A stretch of DNA of 58,414 nt from contig JAUWYY010000015.1 in assembly GCA_030615605.1 (NCBI GenBank), forward strand, positions 1 to 58,414. The letters run 5' to 3'. Of this stretch, positions 54,854-58,414 are shown piece by piece. Origin of the DNA: a bacterium. Its GTDB lineage: Bacteria > Armatimonadota > Zipacnadia > Zipacnadales > Zipacnadaceae. Below the pieces are notes generated by a model. It was not told where the DNA came from and did not search any database. It saw only the letters and a list, made by a program, of their open reading frames with translations. Every line of letters starts with the position of its first letter. Position 1 is the stretch's first letter. Made by a program: the position numbers and the translations under genes.

Positions 54854-55571
54854 GCAAGCCCAAAGATTGATGCAAGAAATAGCGGATGGCACCCGCACGG
54901 ACCACGCTGAATTCGACCGGCACATTGCCCAGTGCCCCGGGTGCCGCCTCGAATGGCAGGCGCTGCAACGTATCCAAGGCGCGGTGGCCAGTATAGCCCA
55001 GTGCGAGCCGCCTGCCGAGGGCCTGGAACGAGCCACGGTGGGGGCATTGCAGACGATTGAAAGGCAGCGGGCACGTTCGCTGGCTGGGCTTTCCCGCCTG
55101 GGCTGGGCCGCAGCGGCGGCGCTGCTCATCGCGGTCTTTGCGACGGGCCTGTACGCGGGGCGCACAGTCTGGCCGCGCGAGGTTATTGTGACCGAGACCG
55201 TCAAGGTGCGCGAGAAGATCGTCAAGGTGGAGGTGCCGGTCGTCAAGGAGCGTGTGGTGGTCAAGCGGGTACCCATCTACAAGACCAGAATCGTGTACCG
55301 CGATCGGGAAGTCGAAGAGCCGGTGCCGCTAGTGACGCCGGCGGAGACGCCTGCGCCACCAACGCAAGATCAGCTCGTCACCAGGCCAGAGACCGAACCA
55401 ATTATGACTGCCGTGACGGTTTTCCAGGAGACTCGGCCGGCGCAGTTGGCGGAGGAAATTGAACCGGAGCAGCTCGAACCGACGCAGGGGCGGCACGACT
55501 CGCCGGGCATGGAGATAGCACAAGCCATCAAGGACAATATCACCGCGAAGAGTAATGCGCCAACCTCGTGA
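54843..55571 (+). CDS. Anti-sigma factor with zf-HC2 domain
   Basis: A 242-residue membrane anti-sigma factor, translationally coupled to the sigma gene (ATG inside its end; GGAGGAGG upstream). The N-terminus has the zinc motif HIAQCPGC (about 27-34) after an N-terminal MNCKQA. A membrane helix lies at about 88-106 (AAAAALLIAVFATGLYAG). The outer part has a repetitive charged segment (REVIVTETVKVREKIVKVEV and similar V-K-E units to about 165), then a proline-rich tail. The sigma/anti-sigma/STN protein order suggests envelope sensing. Confidence 0.9.
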   Translation: MNCKQAQRLMQEIADGTRTDHAEFDRHIAQCPGCRLEWQALQRIQGAVASIAQCEPPAEGLERATVGALQTIERQRARSLAGLSRLGWAAAAALLIAVFATGLYAGRTVWPREVIVTETVKVREKIVKVEVPVVKERVVVKRVPIYKTRIVYRDREVEEPVPLVTPAETPAPPTQDQLVTRPETEPIMTAVTVFQETRPAQLAEEIEPEQLEPTQGRHDSPGMEIAQAIKDNITAKSNAPTS

Positions 55572-55598
55572 GTGTATAGCGACAAGGAGGAGAAGATC

Positions 55599-58414
55599 AT
55601 GTCAGTTTCAGTATGGTCACGCCAACGAGGATTCATCTTTATGCTGATCGTTGCGGCTGTCGCGCTGAGAGTTTGCGGGCTGTCAGCCCTCGCCGACGAG
55701 CCGGAGCCAGCAGGCCAGGCCGGCGTCACCAATGCGCCAGGCGAATCCAAGCCAATGTGCTTGCACGTCAATAAGGGCAACGTCGTCGGGGTCCTGCGCA
55801 TGCTCACCACGGCTAGCGGTGCCGACATCATCATTGGTCCAGACGTCGAAGGAACTGTCCCGGCAGTCGAATTGACTGATGTTACCGTGGAGGAGGTCCT
55901 GGATTACCTGAAAGCTGCGGGCTACATCCAGTGGTTCAAGCGAGGCAACGTCTATGTGGTGACCGCCGGCCCTGTGGAGGAGGACCCGTGGCGTGCAGTT
56001 CTCCGTGAGGAACTGCTTAGCAAGAAGTTGGCGCTTGTCAACCTGCGGGCCCGCCGCACCTCCGGCCATCCGGCAGTCCGCCAGTTGGAGCATGAGATTG
56101 AGGAATTGACTGCTGAACTGCAGCGCGACTTGGATAGCGATGAGTCGCTGCGGGGGGACGCGGCACCTGAAGCGGCACCACTGCGCGTTACGGTGGCGCT
56201 GCTCAAGGATTTCGGCCTCCTAAACGAGAGCCGATACCTCCGCATACTCCAAACGTTGGGATCGGATATTGGTCGGGCGGCGTTCATCGGGGCGCCATCG
56301 GAACTGGGCGGAGACCGCATGATACATGACCCGGGTACTGGCCTCGTCACCATTATCAGGCCGGACGGCGGGCAGTTGACTCGGTGGTTCCGCACGCACA
56401 GCGGCATGCCACCACAAGTGACGGCAGACCGCATAATACATGACCCAAGTGCTGGCCTCGTCACAATTATCAATCCAGACTGGTCTCTGGTGACCTGGCT
56501 CTTCCACTCGGTCGCAGATGCCGCTGGCGGCAGCCTGGCGCAGGAGCAAGAGTTGCTCAAAGTTGGTGAGGAGCAGTCGTTCGAGTTTATCTGGCCGCAG
56601 GACCGGCCGCAGTATTATCTGGAGGAGGTCGAGCCGGACTTGTACCGCCGCGTCGAGTTGGCCGACAAAGAGGGCTACGTCGTGCGCGTGCGCCGCAGCG
56701 CGGGCAAAGCCGAGATCACCGTGGAGCTGGAGATGGCCCGGCGGACGCTCAGCGGAGGAAAGTATGACGAAGCCATCCGCGCCTTTGTCGGTCGCCCCAT
56801 GCTGACCAAAACCGTCGTCACCCGCACCGTGCCGCTCACCAGAGACAAGGCAACCCTCGTCGTCTGGCAGGGCGCGCTCGCGCCGCCGGTATCAGCAAAG
56901 CCCAGGCGTGCCCCGCTCTGGGCCGTGGGTGAGTGGGAGATGAGGAGCCCAGAGGAGGGATATGAGAGCCTCATCATTACGGTTAACCCCAACGGCTACA
57001 TCAGGATCCCTGGTGCTTCCGCGACCGGCTCGGTCGAGCCCTCGGGACAAGTGCGCCTCCGCGTGGAAGGCGACAACGCAGAGGTCACTGGCACACTCAG
57101 TCCAAGCGGTACTGGCAGCGGAATGATACAGGATGGCGATAGGGAAGCAACTTGGACGGCGACCAAGATCTCGGGGCCCGAGACGAAACAGGGCGCACCT
57201 CCCTGGGCGGTTGGGGAGTGGGAGATGACCGGGCCAGGGGATACCACTGGAGTCTTGACCGTTCAGGCTGATGGAACTGCCATCTGGCACGTTGAATCCG
57301 AGGACCTTACGGCCGATCCCGGGTCCGTTGATTCCTCTGGACAAGTGCAGGTAAAGGGGCCTATAGGAGGGTGGGAGGGCACACTCAGCGGGCAGCTATT
57401 GCCAGACGGAACCGCGACTGGGCGCATCAGTCCTCCCGGCCGCGCCTGGACGGCAATTCGAGTCCAGGCACCGGGCATCGAGCGGGCAGCTCCACTCTGG
57501 GCGGTTGGTGAGTGGGAGATGAAGGTGCCCGGAGCAGATGCAAGCCCCGCCTTGATCGTTGTTCGACCTGATGGTGATGTATTGATTGAGGGGCATCCCT
57601 ATGCCCTCACCGGCGCTCCCAAGCCATCCGGCACCCTCAGCCCATGGGGACAACTACAGTATAGAGTGTTCAGAGGTGGCGTACTGTTCGCGACAATGGC
57701 TGGAAAGCTTAATCCTGATGGTACTGGAAGTGGCAGCGGATCTGCAAAAGAGCCTGGAATAGGCCAGTTTGATCGCTTTACCTGGACGGCGACCAAGGTC
57801 CCGGGGTCCCAGGCAGGTCAGCGCGCCCCCGCCTGGGCCGTGGGTGAGTGGGAGCTTAACACCGTCGAAGGGGTACCAAGCTATATACTGAGTGTTCTGG
57901 CCGACGGCACTATCACGATCAAGAATCCTGAGGGCGCTGAGGGTAAGGCCGAACCCGGCACGGGCTCTATTGACCCGTCTGGACAACTAACGTACAAGGC
58001 CGCTGAGGACGACTGGACAGCCACCATGACCGGAAGGCTCTGGCCGGATGGCACTGGCAACGGCACCGGCCATGGCGAGGGCGGCCGCGCAGGGGAGGGA
58101 GCCGACTTCACCTGGACGGCCCAGCGCAGAGGCGCTCCTCGCACGTATGGGGGACCTAGCTATACCTACGGCTCTCCACCGGTGACTGAGCGCACGTATG
58201 GGGGTACCCGGGGTACCTACGGCTCTCCACCGGTGACTGAGCTACCTGCTCCTGAGTCGGTGCCGGCCGGGCCCGGCGCGCCGGCGTGGGCCGTTGGGCA
58301 GTGGGAGCTTACGACTTCAGCATCGCGCGACCGCTTCACAGCGAATGTTCTACCCGATGGTACTGTCGTAGGTGTTGGCTCCACTTACAAGTCCGGCAAT
58401 GGCACCATTGACCC
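55599..58414 (+). CDS. Exported STN-domain protein with WAVGEWE repeats (partial)
   Basis: The frame starts at ATG 55599 with AAGGAGGAG upstream and stays open to the window end (over 930 codons). Residues about 8-32 are a signal peptide. About 50-125 look like a secretin/TonB N-terminal short (STN) domain (VNKGNVVGVLRMLTTASGAD, IIIGPDVEG, VTVEEVLDYLKAAGY, GNVYVVT). From about residue 440 there are five repeats of about 95-150 residues, each starting WAVGEWE(M/L) or WAVGQWE and containing PDGTG and a WTATK-type strand. Two 19-residue segments DR(M/I)IHDP..GLVTII (about 240 and 278) are also duplicated. It is third in the sigma operon and is likely its target or sensor. Function unknown. Confidence 0.85.
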   Translation, partial: MSVSVWSRQRGFIFMLIVAAVALRVCGLSALADEPEPAGQAGVTNAPGESKPMCLHVNKGNVVGVLRMLTTASGADIIIGPDVEGTVPAVELTDVTVEEVLDYLKAAGYIQWFKRGNVYVVTAGPVEEDPWRAVLREELLSKKLALVNLRARRTSGHPAVRQLEHEIEELTAELQRDLDSDESLRGDAAPEAAPLRVTVALLKDFGLLNESRYLRILQTLGSDIGRAAFIGAPSELGGDRMIHDPGTGLVTIIRPDGGQLTRWFRTHSGMPPQVTADRIIHDPSAGLVTIINPDWSLVTWLFHSVADAAGGSLAQEQELLKVGEEQSFEFIWPQDRPQYYLEEVEPDLYRRVELADKEGYVVRVRRSAGKAEITVELEMARRTLSGGKYDEAIRAFVGRPMLTKTVVTRTVPLTRDKATLVVWQGALAPPVSAKPRRAPLWAVGEWEMRSPEEGYESLIITVNPNGYIRIPGASATGSVEPSGQVRLRVEGDNAEVTGTLSPSGTGSGMIQDGDREATWTATKISGPETKQGAPPWAVGEWEMTGPGDTTGVLTVQADGTAIWHVESEDLTADPGSVDSSGQVQVKGPIGGWEGTLSGQLLPDGTATGRISPPGRAWTAIRVQAPGIERAAPLWAVGEWEMKVPGADASPALIVVRPDGDVLIEGHPYALTGAPKPSGTLSPWGQLQYRVFRGGVLFATMAGKLNPDGTGSGSGSAKEPGIGQFDRFTWTATKVPGSQAGQRAPAWAVGEWELNTVEGVPSYILSVLADGTITIKNPEGAEGKAEPGTGSIDPSGQLTYKAAEDDWTATMTGRLWPDGTGNGTGHGEGGRAGEGADFTWTAQRRGAPRTYGGPSYTYGSPPVTERTYGGTRGTYGSPPVTELPAPESVPAGPGAPAWAVGQWELTTSASRDRFTANVLPDGTVVGVGSTYKSGNGTID
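58140..58241 (+). repeat. 51-bp tandem duplication within the STN protein gene
   Basis: Two consecutive 51-bp units in frame, encoding RTYGGPSYTYGSPPVTE and RTYGGTRGTYGSPPVTE. It lies between the fourth and fifth WAVGEWE repeats and lengthens the linker. It is likely recent, since the DNA is nearly identical. Confidence 0.9.

Overview
The window is a chromosomal segment of a bacterium, mostly housekeeping genes, with a few insertions that look transferred and one prominent family of dispersed intergenic repeats. The most telling clue to the organism is an outer-membrane-type beta-barrel protein at 41880-43595. It has an N-terminal SLH domain, a short collagen-like stretch and a C-terminal phenylalanine, the OmpM style of envelope tethering found in diderm Terrabacteria (Negativicutes, Deinococcus, cyanobacteria, Armatimonadota and relatives). 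A leucine T-box, short type I glutamine synthetase, several zinc-finger anti-sigma proteins, a bacterial deoxyhypusine-synthase-like protein and a DUF6807/PmoA remnant fit an Armatimonadota-like or allied candidate phylum. That placement is an inference and needs marker-gene phylogeny.

Layout. 1-6700: end of tuf, rpmG, an unrecognised 551-residue ORF, tRNA-Trp, secE, nusG, rplK, rplA, L10 leader, rplJ, rplL, a helical-repeat protein and a proline-rich lipoprotein, closed by a strong terminator. 6736-13359 (minus strand): zinc-ribbon membrane protein-proA-proB, and alr-thrB-M20 peptidase. 13600-15100 (minus): a sigma-70-like factor with a small partner gene. 15423-21400: cysteine desulfurase, a DUF6807 fragment, a DUF4382 lipoprotein, a phosphohexomutase and a secreted SH3b/NlpC-P60 peptidase. 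21648-26016 (plus): dapB, asd, argC, argJ. 26149-26967: a lincosamide-nucleotidyltransferase-like gene. 27148-29109: promoter, leucine T-box and leuA. 29438-33382: murC, ftsQ, a small membrane protein and ftsA, without ftsZ. 33762-41550: an orphan double-zinc-finger protein, a PfkB kinase, a half-size TauE, a deoxyhypusine-synthase-like protein, comF, glycogen debranching enzyme and a Nudix hydrolase. 41880-50798: SLH porin, a MacB-like efflux set (fusion protein, ATPase, permease), glnA and a PepT-like peptidase. 50994-58414: a pentapeptide-repeat protein fused to a TIR/deoxyribosyltransferase-like domain, a GspE/PilB ATPase, and a sigma/anti-sigma/STN-repeat-protein operon that runs off the window.

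The amino acid genes (proA, proB, thrB, alr, dapB, asd, argC, argJ, leuA, glnA) cover proline, threonine, lysine/diaminopimelate, arginine and leucine synthesis. Together with alr, dapB, murC, ftsQ and ftsA they also feed cell-wall synthesis and division.

The clearest previously undescribed candidates are: (i) the roughly 215-nt repeat, six copies plus one fragment, all in the same orientation, with conserved hairpins; (ii) the pentapeptide-TIR/NDT-like fusion, a plausible stress or defence effector; (iii) the sigma factor/anti-sigma/STN protein cassette with at least five repeats carrying a WAVGEWE-type motif; and (iv) the large ORF wedged between rpmG and tRNA-Trp. No CRISPR array, rRNA, phage module or transposase was seen.
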